DNA of 64,000 nucleotides from Candidatus Competibacter sp. (lineage in GTDB: Bacteria; Pseudomonadota; Gammaproteobacteria; Competibacterales; Competibacteraceae): contig JARSSH010000010.1 in assembly GCA_029624815.1 (NCBI GenBank), positions 26,814 to 90,813 of the forward strand, in the 5' to 3' direction. Of the stretch, positions 34,985-43,953 are shown piece by piece (the stretch's first letter is position 1; every line of letters begins with the position of its first letter). The notes under the pieces were generated by a model that was not told the origin of the DNA, did not search any database, and saw only the letters and a program-made list of their open reading frames with translations. The position numbers and the translations under genes were made by a program.

Positions 34985-37606
34985 CTAGTGTCCTCCCCCA
35001 TCTCCGGCCGTCTGGGCAACGGTTAATGTTTGATTCGCAATGGTCAGCGCGCCTAACCGCGCCGATCCACTCGAATTAATCGCTACCGAATACGTCACCG
35101 TGCCGGGTCCGGTTCCATTCGTTCCCGTTGCGATCGTGATCCAGTCGACCTTACTTTGGGCGGTCCAGAAGCAGCCGTTTTGGGTGGCTACCTCCACGCT
35201 GTAACTCCCGCCCCGGGCAGCGGCCGTATTGTTGGTTGGTGAAATGGAATAGGAACAATTGGTCGCCGAATCGATCCGGTCGATGGCGAAGCCTTGGGCG
35301 GAGGGACGCCAAGCGAGGCGGACGGTGTAAGGCTGACCCTCGGCCAACAGATTCTGGACGGTGAGTGCGTTGCCGGCCCGGCCGAGGGTGGCCTGATCCA
35401 GATTGACCGCCGCCGGGTCGGCCATGTAGGGGTTGGCGAAGCGGACCACGTTCACGGTGGCGCTGGCGTCACGCGCGCCGCCACCGGCCTCGTAGGCCCG
35501 CGTGGTGAAGGTGTGGGGTCCGGCCGCCAGCGCGGAGTAGTTGAAAGCCATGGCGTAGCCGGAGTCGGCCGAACCGGGGTGGCTGGGGTAGGCTCCGCCG
35601 ACGTCGGCTCGCCGTCCGCCAAGGGGGACGTTGCTGAAAAGCTGGCCGTCCACGTACAGCTCGACCCTTTGCATCCCGGCCGGGGCCACCGCCCAGCCGC
35701 GCACGTTGGCCACCCCGGAATACGTGCTGCCCTCCGCCGGCTCTTCCAAGGCCAGGACAATGCTGTCGCCGGCGGCAAGGGTGGTCGAGAGGGTAGCGAC
35801 ACTATGGTTTTGCCCAGTGGAAGCGGCGGACGGGGGAGGTGGATCGCCGACGGGTTCCCGACGGGTTTCGGAGCGCGGGGTCATGCGACCGACCGAATCG
35901 ATCCGGTCGATGGCGAAGCCTTGGGCGGAGGGACGCCAAGCGAGGCGGACGGTGTAAGGCTGACCCTCGGCCAACAGATTCTGGACGGTGAGTGCGTTGC
36001 CGGCCCGGCCGAGGGTGGCCTGATCCAGATTGACCGCCGCCGGGTCGGCCATGTAGGGGTTGGCGAAGCGGACCACGTTCACGGTGGCGCTGGCGTCACG
36101 CGCGCCGCCACCGGCCTCGTAGGCCCGCGTGGTGAAGGTGTGGGGTCCGGCCGCCAGCGCGGAGTAGTTGAAAGCCATGGCGTAGCCGGAGTCGGCCGAA
36201 CCGGGGTGGCTGGGGTAGGCTCCGCCGACGTCGGCTCGCCGTCCGCCAAGGGGGACGTTGCTGAAAAGCTGGCCGTCCACGTACAGCTCGACCCTTTGCA
36301 TCCCGGCCGGGGCCACCGCCCAGCCGCGCACGTTGGCCACCCCGGAATACGTGCTGCCCTCCGCCGGCTCTTCCAAGGTCAGGACAATTCCATTGTGATT
36401 GTTATTGGGGCCAGTAGCGCCCACTTCCACTGCGCCGATGTCTACTTTGCCATTCACGATGCGCGGGCCATAGCCGCGCTGGTCCGTAGTAGTTTCAGCC
36501 GGGATTAGGGCATTGTCGCCGGCGTCAATCGCTGGGCTGCCCGTGACTGGCAAATGGGTTGGGGTTGGACCGCCATTATTCGCCAGGGAGCCGATGGCCG
36601 TTTCCAGCGCGCCCGCCAGAACAAGGTCGCTGGCTTGTGGGCTGGCGTTGGTCATGCCCGAATCTCCGTTCGTACCGAACAGATTGTGTCCTTGAGAGCT
36701 AAAAGTAGCGCTATTGCAGACTTCATTACCCGTAGGCGCGGTGTTGCCGCTAACCAAGCTGTTGGCAATGGTCATGGCGCCATCGTTAGCGATGCCACCG
36801 CCACAGTCACCCGCCTGATTGCCTGATAAGGTGCTGTTGATAACGCTCAATTGGTTTTCGCCGTTCCAATTGCGAATGCCACCACCGCGACCACCGGCAT
36901 GGTTACCAGACAGGGTACTGTCGATGATGATTAGCGCCCCACTCGAACCGCTGCCGACGCCACCCGCGTCTGCTTGAGCGGAATTGCCCGATAAAGTGCT
37001 ATCGATAATAGTCACCTTACCGCCCGCACTACCAATACCGCCTCCATTCCCACGGGATGAGTTGCCGGAGATAAAACAATCTTTGACGGTCAGCACACCC
37101 CGCTCGTTTAAAATCCCGGCCCCATCAGTGGGGGAGCGGTCGCTGGGAGGGTGCCCGTCCTTCGCGGCAAGCGCTTGAATAGTAACCGCGATAGTCCCGC
37201 TGATATGGAAAACCCCCGAGTTGTTGTTGCCGCTGATCGCCAGAATGTTGGCTCCTGGACCTTCGATGACTAGGTTGTCGGTGATGAGCAGTTCCCCACT
37301 CGTCAAAGCGATGGTTCCCCGCACGTCGCTTTGGAAAGTGATTGTGTCGGCCCCTGGCGTACTGTTCGTATCGAGAATGGCTTGGCGCAGCGAGCCTGGA
37401 CCACTGTCGTTGAGGTTGGTCACTGTCAAGGTTGCGGCCTGGGCCATGGAGAGATTCAAGGCCATGATCGGGAAGAGGCTGGCTATCCTGGAGCACCAAC
37501 TCCGTAGAGTTGGCTGGCGCCAAACGTGGTCAGCGTCGATCCGGGTTGACATGGCAAGCCACGACGAGGATGAGGTGAGCGCAGCGGAGGAGCGGTTGCA
37601 GGTCAT
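34985..37606 (-). CDS. Secreted beta-helix protein with two near-identical Ig-like domains and C-terminal BACON domain
   Basis: An 873-residue exported protein. After an N-terminal hydrophobic segment (IMALNLSMAQA) comes a CSLREAI-type repeat start (LNDSGPGSLRQAILDTN), then a right-handed parallel beta-helix to about 400 with repeated units STLSGN and NGGGI. Two copies of an Ig-like domain follow (EEPAEGSTYSGVANVRGWA ... FANPYMADPAAVNLDQATL), with near-identical DNA. The last 85 residues form a BACON domain (CSYSISP ... NGCFWTAQSKVDWITI). The start is uncertain: ATG 37606 gives a long N-region, and a later ATG near 37552 is possible. The fold suggests cell-surface adhesion or glycan binding. 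Confidence 0.78.
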   Translation of the reverse strand: MTCNRSSAALTSSSSWLAMSTRIDADHVWRQPTLRSWCSRIASLFPIMALNLSMAQAATLTVTNLNDSGPGSLRQAILDTNSTPGADTITFQSDVRGTIALTSGELLITDNLVIEGPGANILAISGNNNSGVFHISGTIAVTIQALAAKDGHPPSDRSPTDGAGILNERGVLTVKDCFISGNSSRGNGGGIGSAGGKVTIIDSTLSGNSAQADAGGVGSGSSGALIIIDSTLSGNHAGGRGGGIRNWNGENQLSVINSTLSGNQAGDCGGGIANDGAMTIANSLVSGNTAPTGNEVCNSATFSSQGHNLFGTNGDSGMTNASPQASDLVLAGALETAIGSLANNGGPTPTHLPVTGSPAIDAGDNALIPAETTTDQRGYGPRIVNGKVDIGAVEVGATGPNNNHNGIVLTLEEPAEGSTYSGVANVRGWAVAPAGMQRVELYVDGQLFSNVPLGGRRADVGGAYPSHPGSADSGYAMAFNYSALAAGPHTFTTRAYEAGGGARDASATVNVVRFANPYMADPAAVNLDQATLGRAGNALTVQNLLAEGQPYTVRLAWRPSAQGFAIDRIDSVGRMTPRSETRREPVGDPPPPSAASTGQNHSVATLSTTLAAGDSIVLALEEPAEGSTYSGVANVRGWAVAPAGMQRVELYVDGQLFSNVPLGGRRADVGGAYPSHPGSADSGYAMAFNYSALAAGPHTFTTRAYEAGGGARDASATVNVVRFANPYMADPAAVNLDQATLGRAGNALTVQNLLAEGQPYTVRLAWRPSAQGFAIDRIDSATNCSYSISPTNNTAAARGGSYSVEVATQNGCFWTAQSKVDWITIATGTNGTGPGTVTYSVAINSSGSARLGALTIANQTLTVAQTAGDGGGH
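35266..35761 (-). repeat. Intragenic direct repeat, copy A (Ig-like domain)
   Basis: About 496 bases matching 35893-36388 at a constant offset of 627 bases. Only one difference was seen, near 35752. The identity covers silent positions, so it reflects recent duplication or conversion, not protein-level selection. Confidence 0.9.
35893..36388 (-). repeat. Intragenic direct repeat, copy B (Ig-like domain)
   Basis: Second copy of the repeat at 35266-35761, separated by a unique linker encoding a Pro/Ser-rich stretch (PVGDPPPPSAAS). Confidence 0.9.
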
Positions 37607-37797
37607 GACGACACCATTTCAAAAATCTCTGGCAATTATCGTTTTGAGTTTAATACATAATCCTCCCATTTGATGCGGAATTTTTTGGGTTCCGCGACGC
37701 CGCGAGCGATCTTCACAACCAAGCAAGCAGTCTGCCGATAGGTGGAGGCGCTGTATAGCAACCCTCTTTGGGTTGTGGAAACATGAATGATCGAGCT

Positions 37798-37856
37798 AAA
37801 TCCCCCCTGCCGCTGACGCGGTACCCCCCCTTTGAAAAAGGGGGGTTGGGGGATTT
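37798..37856. repeat. Palindromic C-tract/G-tract intergenic element
   Basis: Outer arms AAATCCCCC and GGGGGATTT enclose a perfect 9-bp hairpin CCCCCCTTT/AAAGGGGGG with a GAA loop (37825-37845). It resembles dispersed REP-like elements of proteobacteria and cyanobacteria. It lies downstream of the metallopeptidase gene beyond a separate terminator. Confidence 0.65.
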
Positions 37857-37897
37857 CCGCTCCTGGGTCGACCACAACTCATTGAGGAGATCTATAT

Positions 37898-37936
37898 AAA
37901 AAAACCGCTCCCATCTGTTCTCACAGGTGGAAGCGG
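37898..37936 (-). terminator. Rho-independent terminator of the metallopeptidase gene
   Basis: On the minus strand a 14-pair stem (CCGCTTCCACCTGT with ACAGATGGGAGCGG, including G-U pairs) with a GAGA loop is followed by seven T residues, 34 bases after the stop codon at 37971. This is a textbook intrinsic terminator. Confidence 0.9.
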
Positions 37937-37970
37937 GATCCAAGCAAAAGCGTGGTTACGCGGTCTCTGG

Positions 37971-40367
37971 TTAACGCATGACCTGATTGATCGCGAAGCC
38001 TTGGGCGGCGGAACTCCAGGCAAGACGGATGGTATAGGACTGACCATCGGCCTTCAGATTCTGGATGGTCAGGGTATTGCCGGCCCGGCCGAGGGTGGCC
38101 TGATCCAGATTGACCGCCGCCGGGTCGGCCATGTAGGGATTGGCGAAGCGGACCACACTCACGGTGGCGCTGGCGTCGCGGGTCGCGCCGGTGGCGTCGA
38201 TGGCCCGCACGGTGAGGGTATGGGGTCCAGCGGCCAGCGTGGAATAGTTGAAGACCATGGCGAAGCCGGAATCGGCCGAGCCGGGGTAGTTGGGGTAGGC
38301 GCCGCCGACATCGGCCCGCCGCCCGCCAAGAGGAATGTTGCCCTGCAGGGCGCCGTCCAGATACAGCTCGATCCGTTGGACACCCCGCGGCGCCACCGCC
38401 CAGCCACGCACGTTGGCAATCCCCGAGTACACCCCGCCGCCCACCGGCTCTTCCAGAGCAAGAACGATACTGTCACCGGCGGATTTTTGAATGGCCGGAA
38501 CCGAGAATGCGTTGCCTTGCTCCTCCACTTGGCGTGTATCGGATGCAGCCACGCGCTGGGCCGGCTCGATCTGTTTGATCGCGAAGCCCTGGGTGGCCGG
38601 GTTCCAGTTTAACCGAAGGTTGTAGAGTCGATCTTCGGCCTTCAGATTCTGGATGGTCAGGGTATTGCCGGCCCGGCCGAGGGTGGCCTGATCCAGATTG
38701 ACCGCCGCCGGGTCGGCCATGTAGGGATTGGCGAAGCGGACCACACTCACGGTGGCGCTGGCGTCGCGGGTCGCGCCGGTGGCGTCGATGGCCCGCACGG
38801 TGAGGGTATGGGGTCCAGCGGCCAGCGTGGAATAGTTGAAGACCATGGCGAAGCCGGAATCGGCCGAGCCGGGGTAGTTGGGGTAGGCGCCGCCGACATC
38901 GGCCCGCCGCCCGCCAAGAGGAATGTTGCCCTGCAGGGCGCCGTCCAGATACAGCTCGATCCGTTGGACACCCCGCGGCGCCACCGCCCAGCCACGCACG
39001 TTGGCAATCCCTGAGTACACCCCGCCTCCCACCGGCTCTTCCAGAGCAAGAACGATCTGACCGTTGTTCTCGTTCGCATTTCTAAAGCGGGCTACGTTTT
39101 CACGAATATTGTTTAGGGAGCGGGCATTGTCGGCGTAGTCGGCGATCCCGCAGGATTGGCTCCCCGAACATTTAATGTTTGGGTTGGAGAACTTGCCGAC
39201 GCGCGGGTTGATATAACTCATGATCGTGCCGAAAACGCCTTCAATACCGTGACCGTAGGAGTAGGGATAGGCGCCTTGGGTCGTGCTGTTGGCGTGGTCG
39301 TGATCGCTGCCCATGGCATGACCGAGCTCGTGAACCAGGCTTGAATCGGGACAGTAATACAATGAGCCCCCGATATCGTTGCCGTCGCCAACCACGGCGA
39401 AGCCATAGGCGGGATTCATGGCTTGACCGTTGAGACCGTTCAGCCAAGTCAACCCGCAACCGGCATGGTTGCTAAGGCTGAAGGGTCGCAATAAAGCGAC
39501 CAGATCCGCGCCGTATTGATCCCGCCATGCATTGACATTGGCCAGTGCCGGATCGGAACCGTTGGTGAGTGCGTTGAGCGCATCGGCGTTGGAAGTGGTT
39601 TCGCTGTAGTTAACTTGGGCGTGGTGGACCAAGCGCAGAGCGATATTCACCTGGCTGTCCAGATAGGCCTGGTTGGCCACCGCGATCAAACTGTCGAGAT
39701 GCGCCTGCAGACCCGCTCCGTAGTGCTTGGCCAAGTCCGGCGTGTACAACAACATCACGTCGATGATGGTGACGCCGGCGGCTTTTGGCAGGGTCGTTAA
39801 GTCCGTCGGGGTGACGGTGTTTGGGGTTTCTTCGAAGGAAGGAGGTACAACCGTATCGTCGTAAGAGGCAGCCGGTAGCCGGCCCGCTTCCCGCGGATCG
39901 ACCAGCCATGTTCCCGAGTCATCGCTTTCCACTAAAAACTCGCCATCGGGGGTCAGGATTCGCCCAAACGAATATCCCTGGCGGGTGGTGATCATCACTC
40001 GATAAATGTCGTCGTAACCTTTGAGATGACCCACCCAGGTAGTGCCGTTGCTGGAATGCAAGATTTTGTTGTCCTGGACAATTTCGTAACGGGCGCCATT
40101 GGGTGCGGACAGGAAAACGGTGCTTGACGGTAAACCCGCCTCACCTAACCGGGCATTCATCCGTACCGGGTAGCGGCCGGCCTGCATTGCCATTGTGCCC
40201 CGACGCTGGGTCGGACGGCTATCCGGTATGAACAACTCCGGTATGTCCTGCATGGTAACGACCACCGCTTCATCCGTCAGGTAACCACCCGCGGCGAGAC
40301 TGGACGGCGCCGGCAAAACGACCAACAGGCACAAGGCGAGTAAGACGAAGCAAGAGCGGTTTAACAT
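37971..40367 (-). CDS. Secreted reprolysin-like zinc metallopeptidase with two Ig-like domains
   Basis: A 798-residue exported protease. A signal peptide (CFVLLALCLLVVLPAPSSLAAG) precedes a propeptide-like domain (to about 200) and a catalytic domain holding HELGHAMGSDHD near 345, the HExxHxxGxxHD zinc site of M12-type metzincins, with the Met-turn supplied by TIMSYINP. The C-terminal 350 residues are two near-identical copies of the Ig-like domain also found in the beta-helix protein downstream (EEPVGGGVYSGIANVRGWA ... MADPAAVNLDQATLGRAGN). A strong terminator follows. It begins at the AT-rich boundary near 40370. Likely role: extracellular or surface proteolysis. Confidence 0.87.
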   Translation of the reverse strand: MLNRSCFVLLALCLLVVLPAPSSLAAGGYLTDEAVVVTMQDIPELFIPDSRPTQRRGTMAMQAGRYPVRMNARLGEAGLPSSTVFLSAPNGARYEIVQDNKILHSSNGTTWVGHLKGYDDIYRVMITTRQGYSFGRILTPDGEFLVESDDSGTWLVDPREAGRLPAASYDDTVVPPSFEETPNTVTPTDLTTLPKAAGVTIIDVMLLYTPDLAKHYGAGLQAHLDSLIAVANQAYLDSQVNIALRLVHHAQVNYSETTSNADALNALTNGSDPALANVNAWRDQYGADLVALLRPFSLSNHAGCGLTWLNGLNGQAMNPAYGFAVVGDGNDIGGSLYYCPDSSLVHELGHAMGSDHDHANSTTQGAYPYSYGHGIEGVFGTIMSYINPRVGKFSNPNIKCSGSQSCGIADYADNARSLNNIRENVARFRNANENNGQIVLALEEPVGGGVYSGIANVRGWAVAPRGVQRIELYLDGALQGNIPLGGRRADVGGAYPNYPGSADSGFAMVFNYSTLAAGPHTLTVRAIDATGATRDASATVSVVRFANPYMADPAAVNLDQATLGRAGNTLTIQNLKAEDRLYNLRLNWNPATQGFAIKQIEPAQRVAASDTRQVEEQGNAFSVPAIQKSAGDSIVLALEEPVGGGVYSGIANVRGWAVAPRGVQRIELYLDGALQGNIPLGGRRADVGGAYPNYPGSADSGFAMVFNYSTLAAGPHTLTVRAIDATGATRDASATVSVVRFANPYMADPAAVNLDQATLGRAGNTLTIQNLKADGQSYTIRLAWSSAAQGFAINQVMR
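38047..38468 (-). repeat. Intragenic direct repeat, copy A (metallopeptidase Ig-like domain)
   Basis: Matches 38635-39056 at an offset of 588 bases with only two differences noticed, both near the end encoding the domain start. Confidence 0.9.
38635..39056 (-). repeat. Intragenic direct repeat, copy B (metallopeptidase Ig-like domain)
   Basis: Second copy of 38047-38468, joined by a unique linker (ASDTRQVEEQGNAFSV in the protein). Confidence 0.9.
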
Positions 40368-40370
40368 GGC

Positions 40371-40883
40371 GGCACCCTCGTACTGAACTGTATATGAATT
40401 AATACTATCGTATATTTTAACTACAGTAAAGCGAAAAATATGGCCGATTTTTGGCTGATCAAAAGATATGACGCCTTGTGTTTTGAGGGCAATCGGCGTT
40501 AATTTGCTTATAAAATAATACTATATAAATATTATTTGACAGTATCGTGCGGCCCATGGCGTGGGGCAAGCGCGCCATGAAGGGATTGAAGAGACGGATC
40601 GAGCAAGCCGGCGGGAAAAATTCGATCTTGTGGAGATCACGCTGCTGCTTGAGGCGCGGAACAGGAGAATCGTGCGGCGTGTGGCGCTGAAACGATGAGA
40701 AACCAGGTGGGGCCGCGGAGAAGAAGGGAATCTTGGCGACGGGCGCTGTTGGAATTGCTCCATGGGGATTCCCCCAGCGTAAGGTGCTGGGGGAGGCAAG
40801 CGATCATCCAGGAGACAATGGGATCAAAATCGGCCGCCGTGCACAGTCATGGGAGGCGTTTGCAAGTTGGTCACAATCTCTAT
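40371..40883. other. Non-coding junction between livM and the inserted block
   Basis: No supported gene. Bases 40375-40545 are strikingly AT-rich and could contain the metallopeptidase promoter. Bases 40546-40883 return to high GC and look like scrambled remnants of coding sequence without a usable frame. A perfect 8-bp stem CCCCCAGC/GCTGGGGG with a 7-base loop lies at 40771-40793, about 90 bases past the livM stop, but lacks a T-run. Confidence 0.5.
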
Positions 40884-41849
40884 CTATTGAGGAGGAGATC
40901 CATGGCGGGATAGCACCGCAATCCACAGCCGCCGTCCCAACCGATTTAAGCCCACGAACAAGCCCTGCGGCAGAAAGATCATTACCGTCATCAACAATGC
41001 CCCGTGGATCAACATCTCGTAGTCCTCGAACACCACCAGCCCTTCGTTCAGCAGGGTCAGGGCGATGGCGCCGCAAGCCGCGCCAAAAGTGGAGGCCATG
41101 CCACCCAGCACCACCATGATGACTAATTCGACCGAAACGAGCAGATTGAAGGAATCCGGGCTGACGAACGCCTGCTGGTGAGCAAACAAGCCGCCGGCGA
41201 AGGCAGCGAACAGCGCGGAAACCACGAACACCTGGGTCTTGGCGCGGGTGGTATCGATTCCCATCATCCGTGCAGCGAATTCGGAACCGCGCACCGCCCG
41301 CAAGGCCCGACCAATCCGTGAATCGACGATGTTGAGCGACAGCCAGATCGCCAGTAGCGCGGTGGCGGCGACCACGCCGTACCAGCGCCGGTCACTGTCA
41401 ATCTCCCAACCCAGCAGATTCAGTGGCGGGATGCCGGCCATGCCATCCGGACCGCCGGTCCAGTCGGTGGCTTGCACCATGACGACATGGACGATGATGC
41501 CGAAGCCCAGCGTCGCCATGGCCAGATAATGACCACGCAGGCGCAGGATTGGTCGGGCCAGCAACCAAGCGATCAGGCCGGCAGCGAGCAGCCCTGCCGC
41601 CATGGCCAGCAACGATGGCCAAGCGTAGCGGGTGGTCAGAATGGCGGAGGCATAGGCGCCCATGCCGAAAAAGGCCGCGTGGCCGAGGGAAATCTGCCCG
41701 GCGTAGCCCATCAGCAGATTGAGGCCAACCGCGAGAATGACGTGCAGGCCGGCGGACACGCCAACCACAGTGACAAAATAATTGTCCGGGAACAACACGG
41801 GTAGCAGAGCCACCCCTGCCGCAAAGGCGCTAAAGCCAAGCAATCGCAT
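40884..41849 (-). CDS. livM: Branched-chain amino acid ABC transporter permease LivM
   Basis: A 321-residue inner-membrane permease with about eight to nine hydrophobic segments and the LivM motifs NLLMGYAGQISLGHAAFFGMGAYASA and VVLGGMASTFGAACGAI. It starts five bases after livH stops. The expected next genes livG and livF are displaced by the inserted block, so livM now ends a transcription unit. Confidence 0.93.
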   Translation of the reverse strand: MRLLGFSAFAAGVALLPVLFPDNYFVTVVGVSAGLHVILAVGLNLLMGYAGQISLGHAAFFGMGAYASAILTTRYAWPSLLAMAAGLLAAGLIAWLLARPILRLRGHYLAMATLGFGIIVHVVMVQATDWTGGPDGMAGIPPLNLLGWEIDSDRRWYGVVAATALLAIWLSLNIVDSRIGRALRAVRGSEFAARMMGIDTTRAKTQVFVVSALFAAFAGGLFAHQQAFVSPDSFNLLVSVELVIMVVLGGMASTFGAACGAIALTLLNEGLVVFEDYEMLIHGALLMTVMIFLPQGLFVGLNRLGRRLWIAVLSRHGSPPQ

Positions 41850-41854
41850 CGTCT

Positions 41855-42730
41855 TCAGACCCGCTCCGCGGTCTTATGGCCGAACAGTCCGGTCGGCTCG
41901 AAGAACAGCACCATCAATACGAACAGGAAGGCGATGGCGTCCTTATAGCCGGAAGAGATCAGGCCCGCGCCGAGACTTTCCAGCACTCCCAGCAGCAGGC
42001 CGCCGGCCACCGCGCCCATCGGGTTGCCGATGCCGCCGACGATAGCGGCGGAAAAACCCTTGAGTCCAAGCATGACGCCCGCCTCGTAGGAGGTAAAGGT
42101 AATCGGCGCGACCAGAATTCCGGCCAATGCGCCCAGAGCGGCGGACAGGGCGTAGGCCAGTCTCAGCATGACCCGCACGTTGATGCCGACCAACTGGGCA
42201 GCGTTACGGTTGAACGAGCAAGCCAGCAGCGCCTTGCCGAGCAGGGTGTGGTTAAAAAAGGCGCGCACCAGCACCACCAGCAGCGCGGTGATGCCAAGCA
42301 CCCACAAACTCTGCGGCAGCAGGGTCGCGCCCCAGAATTGAATGGGTGCGTCGCCGGTGAAGGGGGGCAGGGCATGAAATCCCTTGCCCCACAGCAGCAG
42401 GACGACGCCGCGCAGGAAAATCGCCGCGCCGATGGTAATGATAATGGTGCTGACCACCGACGCGCCCGCCGCCGGTTCGATGGCGAAGCGCTCCAGCAAC
42501 AGGCCGACCAGCGCGGTCAGCAGCGTCGCGACGACCCCAGCCAGCGCCAGCGGTAAACCGGCGTTCAGCAAGGCGACGGTGGTCATGGCGCCCAGCATCA
42601 CGAACTCTCCCTGAGCGAAGTTCACCACGTCGGAGGCGTTGTAAATTAGGGCGAATCCCAATCCCACCAAGGCATAGATCGAACCGACCGTCACCCCGGT
42701 CGCCAAAAACTGGAGCAGTTGCTCGGGCAT
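41855..42730 (-). CDS. livH: Branched-chain amino acid ABC transporter permease LivH
   Basis: A 291-residue permease with the LivH landmarks GLGFALIYNASDVVNFAQGEFVMLGA near the N-terminus and GLKGFSAAIVGGIGNPMGAVAGG toward the C-terminus. It pairs with LivM to form the membrane channel. It begins nine bases after livK stops. Confidence 0.94.
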   Translation of the reverse strand: MPEQLLQFLATGVTVGSIYALVGLGFALIYNASDVVNFAQGEFVMLGAMTTVALLNAGLPLALAGVVATLLTALVGLLLERFAIEPAAGASVVSTIIITIGAAIFLRGVVLLLWGKGFHALPPFTGDAPIQFWGATLLPQSLWVLGITALLVVLVRAFFNHTLLGKALLACSFNRNAAQLVGINVRVMLRLAYALSAALGALAGILVAPITFTSYEAGVMLGLKGFSAAIVGGIGNPMGAVAGGLLLGVLESLGAGLISSGYKDAIAFLFVLMVLFFEPTGLFGHKTAERV

Positions 42731-42739
42731 CGGCGGCGC

Positions 42740-43882
42740 TTATTCGACGATCTTCCAGGCGCCGCCGCGAATCTCCACCATTTTGAAGGCGTCCAGGCTC
42801 AAACCCATATGGTCCGTGGGGCTCATGTTGAATACACCGGCCGTGCCGATGAAACCACGGGTTTTCTCGATTTCGTCGCGCACCTTGGCCTTATCGGGGC
42901 CACCGGCCCGCTCGATGGCCGCCACGGCGATCATCAGACCGTCGTAAGCGTGGCCGCCGAAAGTGGAAACCGGCCCGTATTTGGCCTCAAAGCGTTTTTT
43001 GTAGTCGAGCAAGATCGGTTTTTGAGGGTCGGCGCCGGGCAATTGTTCGGCGACGACCAGGACCGCCGCCGGCAAGCGCACGCCTTCGGCCGCCTCGCCA
43101 GCCAGATCGATGAAGGTTTTGGAGGCGACGCCGTGGGATTGGTAAAGCGGCAGATCGATGCCCAACTGTTTCATGTTCTTGGTGACGATGGCCGGCGCCT
43201 GGCCCAGGCCGAAGTTAACGATCGCCTGCGCTCCCGAAGGGCGAATTTTGGTCAACTGGGCGGTCATGTCGGTGTCCTTGTTGCCATAGGACTCGTCGGC
43301 AACGATGGCGATGCCGTACTGAGGCGCCAGATCGAGGAGTTGCTGGCGGCCAGACTTGTCGAAGCCGCCGTCGCCCGTGATCAGCGCCACCTTGGTCAGA
43401 CCGCGCTTGCGCAGATCCTCGTAGATTTTGGCGACGGCCATGCGGTCGGTGTGAGGGGTCTTGAACACCCATTTCTTGACCGGCTCGACGATTTCCACCG
43501 CGCCCGCCAGCGAGATGAACGGGATGCCTTCCTTTTCCACGTCCGGAATGACCGCCATGGTGTCTCCGGTGGTTGTTCCGCCGATGATAATATCCACATT
43601 ATCGTTTTTAATCAGCCGCTTGGAAAAACTTACCGCATCCTTGGCATTGCCGCCGGTGTCGTAGTGAAGCAGTTCGAGTTTCCGGCCTTTCACGCCGCCT
43701 CTGGCGTTGATGTCCTCGACGTACATTTGCAGCGTTTTCAGTTCGGGATCGCCCAGAAACGAGGCCGGTCCGGTAACCGCCAGGAAAGAACCGATCTTGA
43801 TCGGTTCGGCGGCCCCGGCGAGTTGGGCGCCGGCCAATAGCAGCGCCGATACCAGGATATTGCTCCATACTCTGTCTTTCAT
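42740..43882 (-). CDS. livK: Branched-chain/aryl substrate-binding protein LivK-like
   Basis: A 380-residue periplasmic receptor of the LIV family. A signal peptide (ILVSALLLAGAQLAGAAEP) precedes two lobes with IKIGSFLAVTGPASFLGDPE, DIIIGGTTTGDTMAVIPDVE and GHAYDGLMIAVAAIERAG. The start at ATG 43880-43882 follows GGGAGG; the frame upstream lacks similarity. With iorAB and paaK nearby the ligand may be an aryl acid or aromatic amino acid rather than leucine. Confidence 0.9.
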   Translation of the reverse strand: MKDRVWSNILVSALLLAGAQLAGAAEPIKIGSFLAVTGPASFLGDPELKTLQMYVEDINARGGVKGRKLELLHYDTGGNAKDAVSFSKRLIKNDNVDIIIGGTTTGDTMAVIPDVEKEGIPFISLAGAVEIVEPVKKWVFKTPHTDRMAVAKIYEDLRKRGLTKVALITGDGGFDKSGRQQLLDLAPQYGIAIVADESYGNKDTDMTAQLTKIRPSGAQAIVNFGLGQAPAIVTKNMKQLGIDLPLYQSHGVASKTFIDLAGEAAEGVRLPAAVLVVAEQLPGADPQKPILLDYKKRFEAKYGPVSTFGGHAYDGLMIAVAAIERAGGPDKAKVRDEIEKTRGFIGTAGVFNMSPTDHMGLSLDAFKMVEIRGGAWKIVE

Positions 43883-43953
43883 CGTTATGTCCTCCCCGGG
43901 GGCGAATATTTTGGTGCGCGGAAGCGGTTCCCCCGATCCGCTCTCGTCGCCGG

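Noticed and set aside
35294..36508. A 404-codon plus-strand frame made of two identical halves
   Set aside because: Antisense to the duplicated Ig-like domains; its repetition merely reflects the repeat in the real gene.
40530..40700. Possible small gene starting ATGGCGTGG in the livM-side junction
   Set aside because: About 45 codons without a ribosome site or recognisable motif; looks like remnant DNA.
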